From positions 3,720,001 through 3,784,000 of the forward strand of contig NZ_CP034689.1 of the NCBI RefSeq assembly GCF_003994415.1: a stretch of DNA of 64,000 nucleotides, written 5' to 3'. Position 1 is the first letter of the stretch, and every line of letters starts with the position of its first letter. Under the pieces are notes generated by a model. It was not told the origin of the DNA and did not search any database. It saw only the letters and a program-made list of their open reading frames with translations. This stretch comes from Achromobacter spanius (GTDB lineage Bacteria; Pseudomonadota; Gammaproteobacteria; Burkholderiales; Burkholderiaceae_B). Shown here piece after piece: positions 37,417 through 45,355 of the stretch. The position numbers and the translations under genes were made by a program.

Positions 37417-39192
37417 TCAAGCCTGGACCAGCGGGCCGGGGTTCTTCAGGTACTGCTCGCGGATCGCCTGCGCGGCCCAATAGGCCAAGGCGCCCACCAG
37501 CCCGGTCGGGTTGTAGCCCATGTTCTGCGGGAACACACACGCGCCCATCACGAACACGTTCGGCACATCCCAGCTTTGCAGGTACTTGTTGACCACGCTT
37601 TCCTTGGGGTTCGAGCCCATGATGGCGCCGCCCGTGTTGTGCGTGCTTTGGTAGATGCGCGTGTCGTAGTGCGCGCCCTTCTTGCGCACCCCCACGAAAT
37701 ACTTTTCGGGGTTCATGGCCTTGGCCACGGTCTCCATGCGCTTGCCCATGTAGCCCAGCATGTCGAACTCGTTGTCGTGCCAGTCGAACGTCATGCGCAA
37801 CAGCGGCTGGCCAAAGGCATCCTTGTAGGTCGGATCCAGCGACAGATAGGCGTCGCGGTACGACATCACCGAACCGGAAATGCCGATGATCATGTAGCGC
37901 TGATAAGCATCCTGCACACCGGCCTTCCAGCCCGTGCCCCACGTCGGTGTACCCGGCGGGGTCGGCGTCTGCTTGATGGGCCGACCGCCGGTGCGCACGT
38001 GGCGGATGCTGGCGCCCCCCACGAAACCCAAGGGGCCGTGGTCGAACTGGTCGCCGTTCAAATCATCCATGCCCACGCCGCCCGCGCCCGTGCCCATGAA
38101 GGGGTTCAGTTGCGTGCCCTTGGGCAACAGCACATTGATGCCGCCGTTCATCTGATAGGCGTAGTTCTTGCCGACCACGCCTTCGTTGGTCTTCGGGTCA
38201 TACGGCTTGCCGATGCCCGACAGCAGCAGCAGGCGCACGTTGTGCATCTGGTAGGCCGACAGGATCACCAGGTCAGCCGGCTGGTCGATCTCCTGGCCCT
38301 GGGCGTCGATATACGTCACGCCAATGGCCTTCTTGCCGGTCGAATCCAGGTTGACCTTGATCACTTGCGAATGCGTGCGCAGTTCGAAGTTGGGCTTCTT
38401 CAGCAGCACCGGCAGAATCGTCGTCTGCGGCGAAGCCTTGGAATACATGTAGCAGCCGTAGTTTTCGCAGAAGCCGCAAAAATTACAGGGGCCCAGGCGC
38501 ACGCCATAGGGGTTGGTGTACGGGGCGGAAGCGTTGGCCGCGGGCGTCGGATACGGGTTGAAACCCACTTCGCGCGCGGCCTTCTCGAACAACTGCGCGC
38601 CATAGGTGGTGGCAAGCGGCGCCAGCGGATATTCCTGGCTGCGCTTGCCTTCCAGCGGGTTGCCGCCTTCGACGATCTTGCCGTTCAGGTTGCCGGCCTT
38701 GCCCGACGTGCCGCACACGTATTCGAACTTGGAGAAGTACGGTTCCAGTTCGTCGTAGGTGACGCCGAAGTCCTGGATGGTCATGCCTTCGGGAATGAAG
38801 TCCTTGCCGTAGCGCGTTTCGTAGCGCGTGCGCAGTTCCAGTTCTTCGGGCAGCACGCGGTAGTGCATGCCGTTCCAGTGAAAGCCCGCGCCGCCCACGC
38901 CCGTGCCCAGCAGAAACGAGCCGTTCTGCCGATACGGCACGGCCACGTCGTCCACGCCATGGCGGATGGTCACGGTTTCTTTCGACAGGTCCTGGAACAG
39001 CTTGCCGCGCACCGAATACGCCAACTCGTCGATCACCTTCGGGTACTCGGCGTCCTTGGGCGTGTCTTGCATGCCGCCGCGTTCCAGCGCCAGCACATGC
39101 AAGCCGGCTTCGGTCAGTTCTTGCCCCAGGATTGCGCCGGTCCAGCCGAACCCGACCAGTACCGCATCCACTTTGTCTTTCTTGATAGCCAT
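37417..39192 (-). CDS. GMC oxidoreductase, gluconate 2-dehydrogenase flavoprotein subunit
   Basis: 591 residues. The FAD-binding Rossmann motif is VLVGFGWTGAILGQEL near the start, with LALERGG. A cysteine-rich stretch (GPCNFCGFCENYGCYM) is typical of the gluconate/2-keto-gluconate dehydrogenase branch. The C-terminal active-site region is STHNTGGAIMGSNP. It oxidises a sugar or sugar acid in the periplasm and hands electrons to the tri-heme cytochrome. The substrate (gluconate, sorbitol or 2-ketogluconate) is not resolved. The protein has no signal of its own and would be co-exported with the Tat-bearing small subunit. Confidence 0.92.
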   Translation of the reverse strand: MAIKKDKVDAVLVGFGWTGAILGQELTEAGLHVLALERGGMQDTPKDAEYPKVIDELAYSVRGKLFQDLSKETVTIRHGVDDVAVPYRQNGSFLLGTGVGGAGFHWNGMHYRVLPEELELRTRYETRYGKDFIPEGMTIQDFGVTYDELEPYFSKFEYVCGTSGKAGNLNGKIVEGGNPLEGKRSQEYPLAPLATTYGAQLFEKAAREVGFNPYPTPAANASAPYTNPYGVRLGPCNFCGFCENYGCYMYSKASPQTTILPVLLKKPNFELRTHSQVIKVNLDSTGKKAIGVTYIDAQGQEIDQPADLVILSAYQMHNVRLLLLSGIGKPYDPKTNEGVVGKNYAYQMNGGINVLLPKGTQLNPFMGTGAGGVGMDDLNGDQFDHGPLGFVGGASIRHVRTGGRPIKQTPTPPGTPTWGTGWKAGVQDAYQRYMIIGISGSVMSYRDAYLSLDPTYKDAFGQPLLRMTFDWHDNEFDMLGYMGKRMETVAKAMNPEKYFVGVRKKGAHYDTRIYQSTHNTGGAIMGSNPKESVVNKYLQSWDVPNVFVMGACVFPQNMGYNPTGLVGALAYWAAQAIREQYLKNPGPLVQA

Positions 39193-39198
39193 GATTGA

Positions 39199-39912
39199 TT
39201 AACCCTTTTCCCCAGAGATCGACACGGGGCCATAGGGATACTTGACGTTGGGCTGATCCGCCCAGTCCATGTAGTCGGCACGCGCGCCCGGAAAGCCCAC
39301 CATCTTCCAACCCACCATGTTCTTGTTGCCGCCGTACATCGGGTCGGCAAAGAAGCCTTCTTTGGTGTTGGCCAGCAGAAAGCTGAAGAAGGTGGATGCG
39401 GGAACGGTTTCCAGCTTGATCTTGTTGCCTTGCAGGTCTTTCAGGATCTGTTCCTGCAAGGGCTTGTCCAGTTCGGCGTAGACCTTGCCGTGCGTTTTCA
39501 CGCACCAGGCGTTGCAGGCTTCGATGCCGTGGCGATAGACTTCGCGCGGGTTCTGGTTCAGTTGGTAACCCAGTTCCGGCGCCTGGTCGGTGTGGAACGG
39601 GCCTTCCATGTACCAGAGCTTGCCGTGGCCGAATGGCGTTTCCATCTGACGGTCGATGAACTCGGGCACACCGGCTTCAATCGCGCCCGGACCATATTGG
39701 TCGGCAGGGATCAGGTGATCCACCGCGGCAACGATGAAGTCCCATTCGGGCTTGGTGAAATAGGTGGGTTCGTAGGGCTTGGCGGCCGCCGCGGTCTTGT
39801 CGTCCGCGGCGTTGGTACAGCCGGTGGTCAGTGCACCAACTGCCAGTGTCGACGCCGGCACGATCGCCATCGCCTGAAGAAACCGACGACGCGGCTTTGC
39901 ATCATCTGTCAT
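39199..39912 (-). CDS. Gluconate 2-dehydrogenase subunit 3 (Tat-exported small subunit)
   Basis: 237 residues. A twin-arginine signal (AKPRRRFLQAMAIVPASTLA) ends in LTTGC, which could be a lipobox. The mature part carries the subunit-3 pattern FTKPEWDFIVAAVDHLIPADQYGPGAIEAGVPEFIDRQM (read in parts). Two in-frame ATGs exist, at 39916-39918 and 39910-39912; the second has a GGAG site at proper distance and is chosen. First gene of the three-gene operon, six bases before the flavoprotein gene. Confidence 0.92.
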   Translation of the reverse strand: MTDDAKPRRRFLQAMAIVPASTLAVGALTTGCTNAADDKTAAAAKPYEPTYFTKPEWDFIVAAVDHLIPADQYGPGAIEAGVPEFIDRQMETPFGHGKLWYMEGPFHTDQAPELGYQLNQNPREVYRHGIEACNAWCVKTHGKVYAELDKPLQEQILKDLQGNKIKLETVPASTFFSFLLANTKEGFFADPMYGGNKNMVGWKMVGFPGARADYMDWADQPNVKYPYGPVSISGEKG

Positions 39913-40009
39913 AGACATCTCCGTGAATATTCCAAGTTGTCCTAGCGCGCTACCGAACATGAACCCTGGAAACACGAACTGCCGAGCTAGTGACAACACG
40001 CTCTGTACT

Positions 40010-40156
40010 TCAGAAAGAATCGAACCTGCTCTTCAATGGGGACGTAAGAGAAGGTGCTGGCATTATGCGCTTATTGATGCATCTGATCCGCTTGCAGGAC
40101 CGAATCAGATTGAATTTATTGACATGGAAAAGTGTTTTGCATTAAGGACAAAGTAA
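40010..40156 (+). pseudogene. Remnant of a low-GC gene, C-terminal end only
   Basis: The frame ends WHYALIDASDPLAGPNQIEF then IDMEKCFALRTK and TAA at 40154-40156, one base before a strong intrinsic terminator. Codons such as AGA, AGG, CTT, GGA and CGT are unlike the rest of the window, which suggests transfer. No start or promoter is evident and the upstream part is lost into the neighbouring operon's control region. I do not recognise the family. Confidence 0.4.
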
Positions 40157-40181
40157 GAAGCCCGCAAAAGCGGGCTTTTCT
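40156..40181 (+). terminator. Intrinsic terminator after the low-GC remnant
   Basis: AGAAGCCCGC, four A, GCGGGCTTTTCT: an eight-base GC-rich stem with flanking A and T tracts. It could work in both directions but follows no intact gene on either strand, so it probably belonged to the remnant before it. Confidence 0.75.
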
Positions 40182-40239
40182 GACAACTAGGTGAACGAAT
40201 TCTGTATATTTCGCGCTTGGAACACCAAGGACGGCAGGC

Positions 40240-40872
40240 ATGAACGACAAGACGAAGATCTGGAAAAGTTCGACGACAACACGCAGTTGGAGTTCCACCA
40301 CGAACTTGACGCCCGAACAACGGGTGAACATTGAAGATCTGCTGGACGGCAAGCTGGGCAGCGTCAGCATTCAAGAAAAATGGAGCTACGCCGGCACTGA
40401 CAACGGCGAAGTGTTCAAGGTCGATATCGATAACGGCGCGGTCACCGTCAACGGCCAGCGCTACAACAGCCTGGACGACGTGCCGCGCGCGGAACGCGAA
40501 CGCATCGAGGCGCTGCGCGACGGCGAAGGCATGAAGGGCCTGTGGGACATGCTGAAAAACGCCGGGGTGTCGATTGAAGATGTGCCGGGCGATCATGCTG
40601 CACGCGCAGGTAAGCCTGCGTTCACGATTGAGACGGACGGTGATGGCGCGGGTGCGATAGCGGCAACGTCAGCGCCGGTGGTTGACGTGCCGGACGCTGC
40701 TGAAACCGGCAGGACCCCAAGCACTGCCGCCGCGCAGGGCGCGCGCATCAATATGGACCCGGCCGCGTCCCCCGGCGCCGTGCCCAAAAGCGGCGGCCTG
40801 CGCCGCGCGCTTTTAATCGGCATAGCCGTGGGCTTGGCGCTGTGGGTGGCGCGGGCGTTGAATGTGTTTTAG
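40240..40872 (+). CDS. Hypothetical tail-anchored protein
   Basis: 210 residues, not recognised. The N-terminus is Ser/Thr-rich (WKSSTTTRSWSSTTNLTPEQ), followed by an acidic segment with VKDIDNGAVTVNG-like character (VDIDNGAVTVNGQRYNSLDD). Then comes a low-complexity Ala/Pro/Asp linker, and finally one hydrophobic helix at the very end (ALLIGIAVGLALWVARALNVF). The layout suggests a cytoplasmic domain held in the inner membrane by its tail. It begins after a GGACGGCAGG site. Confidence 0.75.
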   Translation: MNDKTKIWKSSTTTRSWSSTTNLTPEQRVNIEDLLDGKLGSVSIQEKWSYAGTDNGEVFKVDIDNGAVTVNGQRYNSLDDVPRAERERIEALRDGEGMKGLWDMLKNAGVSIEDVPGDHAARAGKPAFTIETDGDGAGAIAATSAPVVDVPDAAETGRTPSTAAAQGARINMDPAASPGAVPKSGGLRRALLIGIAVGLALWVARALNVF

Positions 40873-40934
40873 GGCTATTCCCGTCGCGCCACACGACACG
40901 GGTGCTTTACGTCCGCCAGTGCAGCATGCACGAA

Positions 40935-41330
40935 CTATTTGATCAGCCGCATACCGGTGGCTTTTGCAGCCTTCACGTCAAACGTCGCCGTGTATTCACA
41001 CAGCGCCTCGTGTCCGGTGCGCTCGATCAGACAATCGGCAAAATCCGCTGTGGAGGCTGCGTACAAACGCACTGCCTTCCATACCGTCTCGCCCGCCTCG
41101 ACATGAATTTCCTTCGTGCGAAGCAGGGTTTCGATAACCTCCGCAATGGAAGAGCGCGGCGCATCGTAGGCCCGACCAAGCACCCATACCGTTTCGACCA
41201 GAGCCACCAAGGCGACGAAACCGGGTTGCTCAGCAGTCAAAGATTCGATCAAGGCATTTGCTTTCCGCGTCTGCACCGGATCATCCTGCGCGAAGTAGCG
41301 CACCAGCACATTGGTATCCAGGCCGATCAT
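40935..41330 (-). CDS. VapC-like PIN-domain ribonuclease toxin
   Basis: 131 residues with PIN-domain acidic residues: MIGLDTNVLVRYF (Asp5), LVETVWVLGRAY (Glu) and STADFADCLI (Asp pair). VapC toxins cleave RNA, often tRNA, and are held inactive by the paired antitoxin. The ATG overlaps the antitoxin stop by four bases, so the two are translated together. Tyr/Ala/Thr-rich C-terminus ends AKATGMRLIK. Confidence 0.9.
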   Translation of the reverse strand: MIGLDTNVLVRYFAQDDPVQTRKANALIESLTAEQPGFVALVALVETVWVLGRAYDAPRSSIAEVIETLLRTKEIHVEAGETVWKAVRLYAASTADFADCLIERTGHEALCEYTATFDVKAAKATGMRLIK

Positions 41331-41572
41331 CGCGCTGATTTGCCCTGCTCGGCGATCGCGTCGTTCATCTCTTCAATCGTGACGGGTTTGCGTGGTTTCG
41401 CGATGATGCCTTTAAGCGCCGTAACCGAGTAGGTTGCCGGCACCATTTCGTAACGGCCGCTTGCCTCATTCAGAACAAACTCGATTCTGTCGCCAGTCGA
41501 CAAGCCCAGACGATTCCGCACATCGACCGGAATGGTGATCTGGCCTTTGGAAGTCACGGTGGCGGAAGTCAT
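41327..41572 (-). CDS. AbrB/MazE-type antitoxin
   Basis: 81 residues. The N-terminal swapped-hairpin DNA-binding domain (TSATVTSKGQITIPVDVRNRLGLSTGDRIEF, read in parts) is typical. The C-terminal part (KPVTIEEMNDAIAEQG) is the likely toxin-binding tail. It neutralises the downstream PIN toxin and probably represses the operon through the palindrome just upstream. Confidence 0.9.
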   Translation of the reverse strand: MTSATVTSKGQITIPVDVRNRLGLSTGDRIEFVLNEASGRYEMVPATYSVTALKGIIAKPRKPVTIEEMNDAIAEQGKSAR

Positions 41573-41594
41573 TGGCTAGCTCCTTGGAAGTGTG

Positions 41595-41612
41595 CCTTAC
41601 CATAATGTAAGG
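41595..41612. promoter_or_regulatory. Palindromic operator of the toxin-antitoxin operon
   Basis: CCTTAC, six bases, GTAAGG, 23 bases upstream of the antitoxin start, overlapping the place where the promoter should be. Autoregulation by the antitoxin is usual for such pairs. Confidence 0.55.
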
Positions 41613-41666
41613 AATGCGCTTGCGCAAGGCCGCGCCATCGGATTGCAGCAACCCTACTGCGCCCCG

Positions 41667-42284
41667 TCACCCCCGCCGCGCGTAGCACCCCAGGAACATC
41701 TCCACCGCCGAATCCGCCACGCGCTTACGCTCGGCGGCGCTCAAGGGCGGCTGCCCCAGCGTGACTTGCGGCCAAAAAGCAAAGCTCTTGACCAGCCCCT
41801 GCAACTGGTGGCCGGCGAACTCGGGGTCCACATCCATTAGCCGCCCGTCCTGGATGGCCGCGCGTATCCAGGCCGTTTCGCCGCCCTCTTTTTCGCCCAT
41901 GCGGCACACAATGGCCTGGGCGCGTTCGGGGGAATGGATGATTTCGGCCATGGCCACGCGCGCCAGGTCGATGAAGTTCGGGTCCGCCAGCAGGTCCAAC
42001 TTTTGCATCAGCAACTGCCGCAACTGCTGATCCAGCGCGACGTCGGGGCGATAAGCCAGCGCAACGCTGGCCGCGCTGCTGGCCCATAGCTCTTCAAGAA
42101 TCAGCGAGAACAGCGTTTCCTTGCTGGGGAAATGGTTGTAGACCGTGCGCTTGGAGACGCCCGCCACGGCGGCAATGCGATCCATGCTGGTGGCATCAAA
42201 TCCGGCCGACCGGAATTCTTCCACCGCCGCGCGCACGATGGCCTGGCGTTTGCGGTCGGTCAGGCGGATCGGGGGGGTGGGCAT
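41667..42284 (-). CDS. TetR family transcriptional regulator
   Basis: 205 residues. N-terminal TetR helix-turn-helix RKRQAIVRAAVEEFRSAGFDATSMDRIAAVAGVSKRTVYNHF (read in parts), then a C-terminal ligand and dimerisation domain. It is divergent from a metallo-hydrolase gene. Two copies of one 16-base palindrome in the spacer are its probable operators. Confidence 0.9.
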   Translation of the reverse strand: MPTPPIRLTDRKRQAIVRAAVEEFRSAGFDATSMDRIAAVAGVSKRTVYNHFPSKETLFSLILEELWASSAASVALAYRPDVALDQQLRQLLMQKLDLLADPNFIDLARVAMAEIIHSPERAQAIVCRMGEKEGGETAWIRAAIQDGRLMDVDPEFAGHQLQGLVKSFAFWPQVTLGQPPLSAAERKRVADSAVEMFLGCYARRG

Positions 42285-42381
42285 GAAGGGGGCTCGTTGT
42301 CAGGTGGGTGGCGCACGCGGGCGAGGTGCGCACGTCGCAACAGGCAGGTGCCGATACACGGATTTCGGGGATGAGAAATTT

Positions 42382-42397
42382 TACACCGCTCAGTGTA
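42382..42397. promoter_or_regulatory. TetR operator, copy 1
   Basis: TACACCGCTCAGTGTA, an imperfect version of the perfect palindrome 35 bases to the right. Arms TACAC/GTGTA are exact. Confidence 0.65.
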
Positions 42398-42416
42398 CTT
42401 TTCAGAAAATCAAAAC

Positions 42417-42432
42417 TACACTGCGCAGTGTA
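42417..42432. promoter_or_regulatory. TetR operator, copy 2
   Basis: TACACTGCGCAGTGTA is a perfect 16-base palindrome, in the spacer between the TetR gene and the metallo-hydrolase gene. Centre-to-centre distance to copy 1 is 35 bases. Confidence 0.75.
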
Positions 42433-42445
42433 ATTTTTGCGGCCC

Positions 42446-43534
42446 GTGAAGCATCAGCCGCACCGCCCTTGCCCCTTCCCGCTTGGAACCCTAGCCGTGA
42501 CCGCCCTCACCTCTTGCCCCGCCGCCCAACCCAGCTATCCGCAGTCACCCCAACACCACAAAGGCCGTTTCCGCAACCCGCTGCCGCGCCCCTCGCTGGG
42601 CTTCTGGCAAGGCGTGAAGCTCATGTGGACGTTCTTCTTCGCCAAGCCCCGTGGCACGGTCCCCGAGCAAACGATTCCCGTGCGCCCCCTCACCTTGGCC
42701 GACCTGCAAGCCGCGCCCGAGCGCAGCCTGTACCGCCTGGGCCATTCGACCATCCTGATGAAACTGCGTGGCCGCTACTGGCTGACCGACCCGGTTTTCT
42801 CCAAGCGCGCCTCGCCCGTGCAATGGGCCGGCCCGGCGCGCTTTCACGCGCCCCCTATTTACATCGAAGACCTGCCGCCCATTGCCGGCGTGATCCTGTC
42901 GCACAACCACTACGACCACCTGGACCGCGCCGCCATCGACAAGCTGGCCGCCAAGACCGCCCGCTTCATCACCCCCTTGGGCGTGGGCGACCAGCTCATC
43001 GCCTGGGGCGTCGACCCCGCCCGCGTCGAACAACTGGACTGGTGGCAATCCACCGACGTCGACGGGCTACGCCTGACCGCCACGCCGGCCCAACACTTTT
43101 CAGGACGCGGCTTGACCGACACGGACCGCAGCCTATGGGCCTCGTGGGTCATCCAGGACGCCGACCTGCGCGTCTTCTTCAGCGGCGACAGCGGTTACTT
43201 CGACGGCTTCAAGGCCATCGGTAACGCCTACGGCCCCTTCGACCTGACGCTGATGGAAACCGGCGCCTACGACAAGCGCTGGGCCTTCGTGCACATGCAG
43301 CCCGAAGAAACCCTGCAAGCCCACCTGGACCTGCGCGGCCGCTGGCTGCTGCCGATTCATAACGGCACGTTCGACCTGGCACTGCATGCGTGGGAAGACC
43401 CGTTTGAACGGATCGCGGCGCTGGCGTCGTCCAAAGGGGTGGCACTGACGACGCCCGTGATGGGGGAACGGGTGGCGATGGAAGCCCCCGGGGCCGGCAC
43501 CCCGTGGTGGCGAATTGGGGAGGCCGCCTCTTGA
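42446..43534 (+). CDS. MBL-fold metallo-hydrolase (UlaG/NAPE-PLD-like)
   Basis: 362 residues with the metallo-beta-lactamase fold: YRLGHSTILMKLRGRYWLTDPVF, metal site LSHNHYDHLDRAA, AQHFSGRGLTD, FFSGDSGYF and the late His in LLPIHNGTFDLA. Related enzymes cleave phosphodiesters or lactones; the substrate is unknown. The start is uncertain. GTG at 42446 gives a short lipoprotein-like N-terminus (LGTLAVTALTSC), and GTG at 42497 is the alternative. Control by the divergent TetR is likely. Confidence 0.85.
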   Translation: MKHQPHRPCPFPLGTLAVTALTSCPAAQPSYPQSPQHHKGRFRNPLPRPSLGFWQGVKLMWTFFFAKPRGTVPEQTIPVRPLTLADLQAAPERSLYRLGHSTILMKLRGRYWLTDPVFSKRASPVQWAGPARFHAPPIYIEDLPPIAGVILSHNHYDHLDRAAIDKLAAKTARFITPLGVGDQLIAWGVDPARVEQLDWWQSTDVDGLRLTATPAQHFSGRGLTDTDRSLWASWVIQDADLRVFFSGDSGYFDGFKAIGNAYGPFDLTLMETGAYDKRWAFVHMQPEETLQAHLDLRGRWLLPIHNGTFDLALHAWEDPFERIAALASSKGVALTTPVMGERVAMEAPGAGTPWWRIGEAAS

Positions 43535-43594
43535 TCGCTCCAGTACAATCCCGCGTTTGGCGACGTTGTGATCGCCCACCTTCTGGACCGAAGC

Positions 43595-45208
43595 ATGTTG
43601 CGACTGACCGAAATCAAGCTGCCGTTGAACCACACGCCCGAAGAATTGCCCGCCGCGATTCTTAAGAAACTGGGCATTCCGGCTAGCGACCTGCACGGCT
43701 TCACCATCTTTCTGCGCAGCTACGATGCGCGCAAAAAGCACAATATCCTGCTGACCTACACGCTGGATATCGACGTGGAAAACGAAGCGGCGCTGCTTGC
43801 CCGCTTTCATGACGACCGTCATGTGAAGCCCACGCCCGACACCGAATACAAATTCGTCGCCCAGGCGCCCGCCACGTTGGCCAAGCGCCCCATCGTCATC
43901 GGCACCGGCCCCTGTGGCCTGTTCGCCGGCCTGGTGCTGGCGCAGATGGGCTTCAAGCCCATCATCCTGGAACGCGGCAAGGCCGTGCGGGAACGCACCA
44001 AGGACACCTGGGGCCTGTGGCGCAAGCGCATCCTGAACCCCGAGTCGAACGTGCAGTTTGGCGAAGGCGGCGCGGGCACGTTCTCGGACGGCAAGCTGTA
44101 CAGCCAGATCAAAGACCCCAAGCACTATGGCGAAAAGGTCCTGAAGGAATTCGTGCTGGCCGGCGCGCCGGAAGAAATCCTGTATGTCAGCAAGCCGCAC
44201 ATCGGCACGTTCCGCCTGGTGGGCATGGTCGAAGTCATGCGCGACACCATCACCAAGCTGGGCGGCGAAGTGCGCTTTTCCAGCAAGGTGGAAACGCTGC
44301 AACGCGAAAACGGCCAGGTCACCGGCGTTACGCTGGCCAGCGGTGAACACATCGAGGCCGATCACGTGGTGCTGGCCATCGGCCACAGCGCGCGCGATAC
44401 CTTCCAGATGCTGCATGACCAGGGCGTGTACATGGAAGCCAAGCCGTTTTCGATCGGCTTCCGTATCGAACACCCGCAATCCCTGATCGACAAGGCACGC
44501 TTCGGCCCCAGCGCCGGCCACCCCATCCTGGGCGCCGCCGACTACAAGCTGGTGCATCACGCCAGCAATGGGCGTTCGGTGTACAGCTTCTGCATGTGCC
44601 CGGGCGGCACCGTCGTGGCCGCCACGTCGGAACCCAACCGCGTCGTCACCAACGGCATGAGCCAGTATTCCCGCAACGAACGCAATGCCAACGCGGGCAT
44701 CGTGGTGGGGATTTCACCCGAGCAAGACTACCCGGAACACGTGCTGGCCGGCGTGGACTTCCAGCGCAAATGGGAATCGCAGGCCTTCGTGCTGGGCGGC
44801 GAAACGTACAGCGCGCCCGGCCAGTTGGTGGGCGACTTCATCGCGGGCAAGGCGTCGACGGAATTCGGTTCCGTGCTGCCGTCCTACACGCCGGGCGTGC
44901 ACCTGACCGACCTGGCGACCGCGCTGCCCGACTTCGCCATCACGGCCATTCGCGAAGCGCTGCCCGCCTTCGACAAGACCATCAAGGGCTTCGGCATGCA
45001 CGACGCCGTGCTGACTGGCGTGGAAACGCGCACGTCGTCGCCCGTGCGGATCAAGCGCGACAACGACACGCTGCAAAGCCTGAATACCAAGGGCCTGTTC
45101 CCGGCCGGCGAAGGTGCCGGTTATGCGGGCGGGATTCTGTCGGCGGGCGTGGACGGCATCAAGATTGCCGAGGCCGTGGCGTTGAGCATCATGGGCCGCC
45201 AAGGCTGA
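43595..45208 (+). CDS. FAD-dependent oxidoreductase (NAD(P)/FAD-binding, YtfP-like)
   Basis: 537 residues. An N-terminal domain of about 95 residues (MLRLTEIKLPLNHTPEEL) precedes the FAD-binding motif VIGTGPCGLFAGLVLAQMG and LERGKAV. GEGGAGTFSDGKLYSQIKD and the C-terminal GEGAGYAGGILSAGVDG are typical of a widespread family of uncharacterised FAD dehydrogenases. The ATG at 43595 is chosen; a GTG at 43568 would add nine residues. It ends at a bidirectional terminator shared with groEL. Confidence 0.88.
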   Translation: MLRLTEIKLPLNHTPEELPAAILKKLGIPASDLHGFTIFLRSYDARKKHNILLTYTLDIDVENEAALLARFHDDRHVKPTPDTEYKFVAQAPATLAKRPIVIGTGPCGLFAGLVLAQMGFKPIILERGKAVRERTKDTWGLWRKRILNPESNVQFGEGGAGTFSDGKLYSQIKDPKHYGEKVLKEFVLAGAPEEILYVSKPHIGTFRLVGMVEVMRDTITKLGGEVRFSSKVETLQRENGQVTGVTLASGEHIEADHVVLAIGHSARDTFQMLHDQGVYMEAKPFSIGFRIEHPQSLIDKARFGPSAGHPILGAADYKLVHHASNGRSVYSFCMCPGGTVVAATSEPNRVVTNGMSQYSRNERNANAGIVVGISPEQDYPEHVLAGVDFQRKWESQAFVLGGETYSAPGQLVGDFIAGKASTEFGSVLPSYTPGVHLTDLATALPDFAITAIREALPAFDKTIKGFGMHDAVLTGVETRTSSPVRIKRDNDTLQSLNTKGLFPAGEGAGYAGGILSAGVDGIKIAEAVALSIMGRQG

Positions 45209-45270
45209 CGTCGAATAGATAACAGCCCCCCTGATATAGCCCCCCCCGAACGACAAAAGCCCCGCACGAC

Positions 45271-45317
45271 AAAGGGCGCCAGACGGCAAGCATTACCTTG
45301 CCGCCTGGCGCCCTTTT
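45271..45317. terminator. Bidirectional intrinsic terminator
   Basis: AAAGGGCGCCAGACGGCAAG pairs with CTTGCCGCCTGGCGCCCTTT, with a six-base loop, followed by TTTTTT. It separates two convergent genes, the FAD oxidoreductase (plus) and groEL (minus), and has A and T tracts suiting both. Confidence 0.9.
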
Positions 45318-45355
45318 TTCACCCTGAACCGGGGCGAGCAGCCCCAGCGCCCCCC

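Larger units (their letters stand above)
39913..40239. other. Intergenic region of 327 bases with low-GC gene remnant and terminator
   Basis: This divergent gap must hold the promoter of the gluconate dehydrogenase operon (left) and of the hypothetical gene at 40240 (right). The middle, about 40010-40156, is much lower in GC than its surroundings and codes in one frame for a protein-like C-terminus, directly followed by a terminator. A TTGACA sits at 40118-40123, but its -10 region is poor. Confidence 0.5.

Noticed and set aside
36301..39198. 965-codon plus-strand open frame opposite the gluconate dehydrogenase genes
   Set aside because: It is a mirror of real minus-strand genes. The translated product is His/Arg/Ala-rich with no family motif, and the minus-strand genes have signal peptides, haem motifs and an FAD site.
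40012..40030. GAATCGAACCTGC, resembling a tRNA T-arm on the minus strand
   Set aside because: The bases that should close the T-stem do not pair, and no D-arm, anticodon arm or acceptor stem could be laid around it.
39923..40156. The full 77-codon frame as an intact gene
   Set aside because: Only the last 45 or so codons look coding and low in GC. The first part overlaps the promoter region of the divergent operon.
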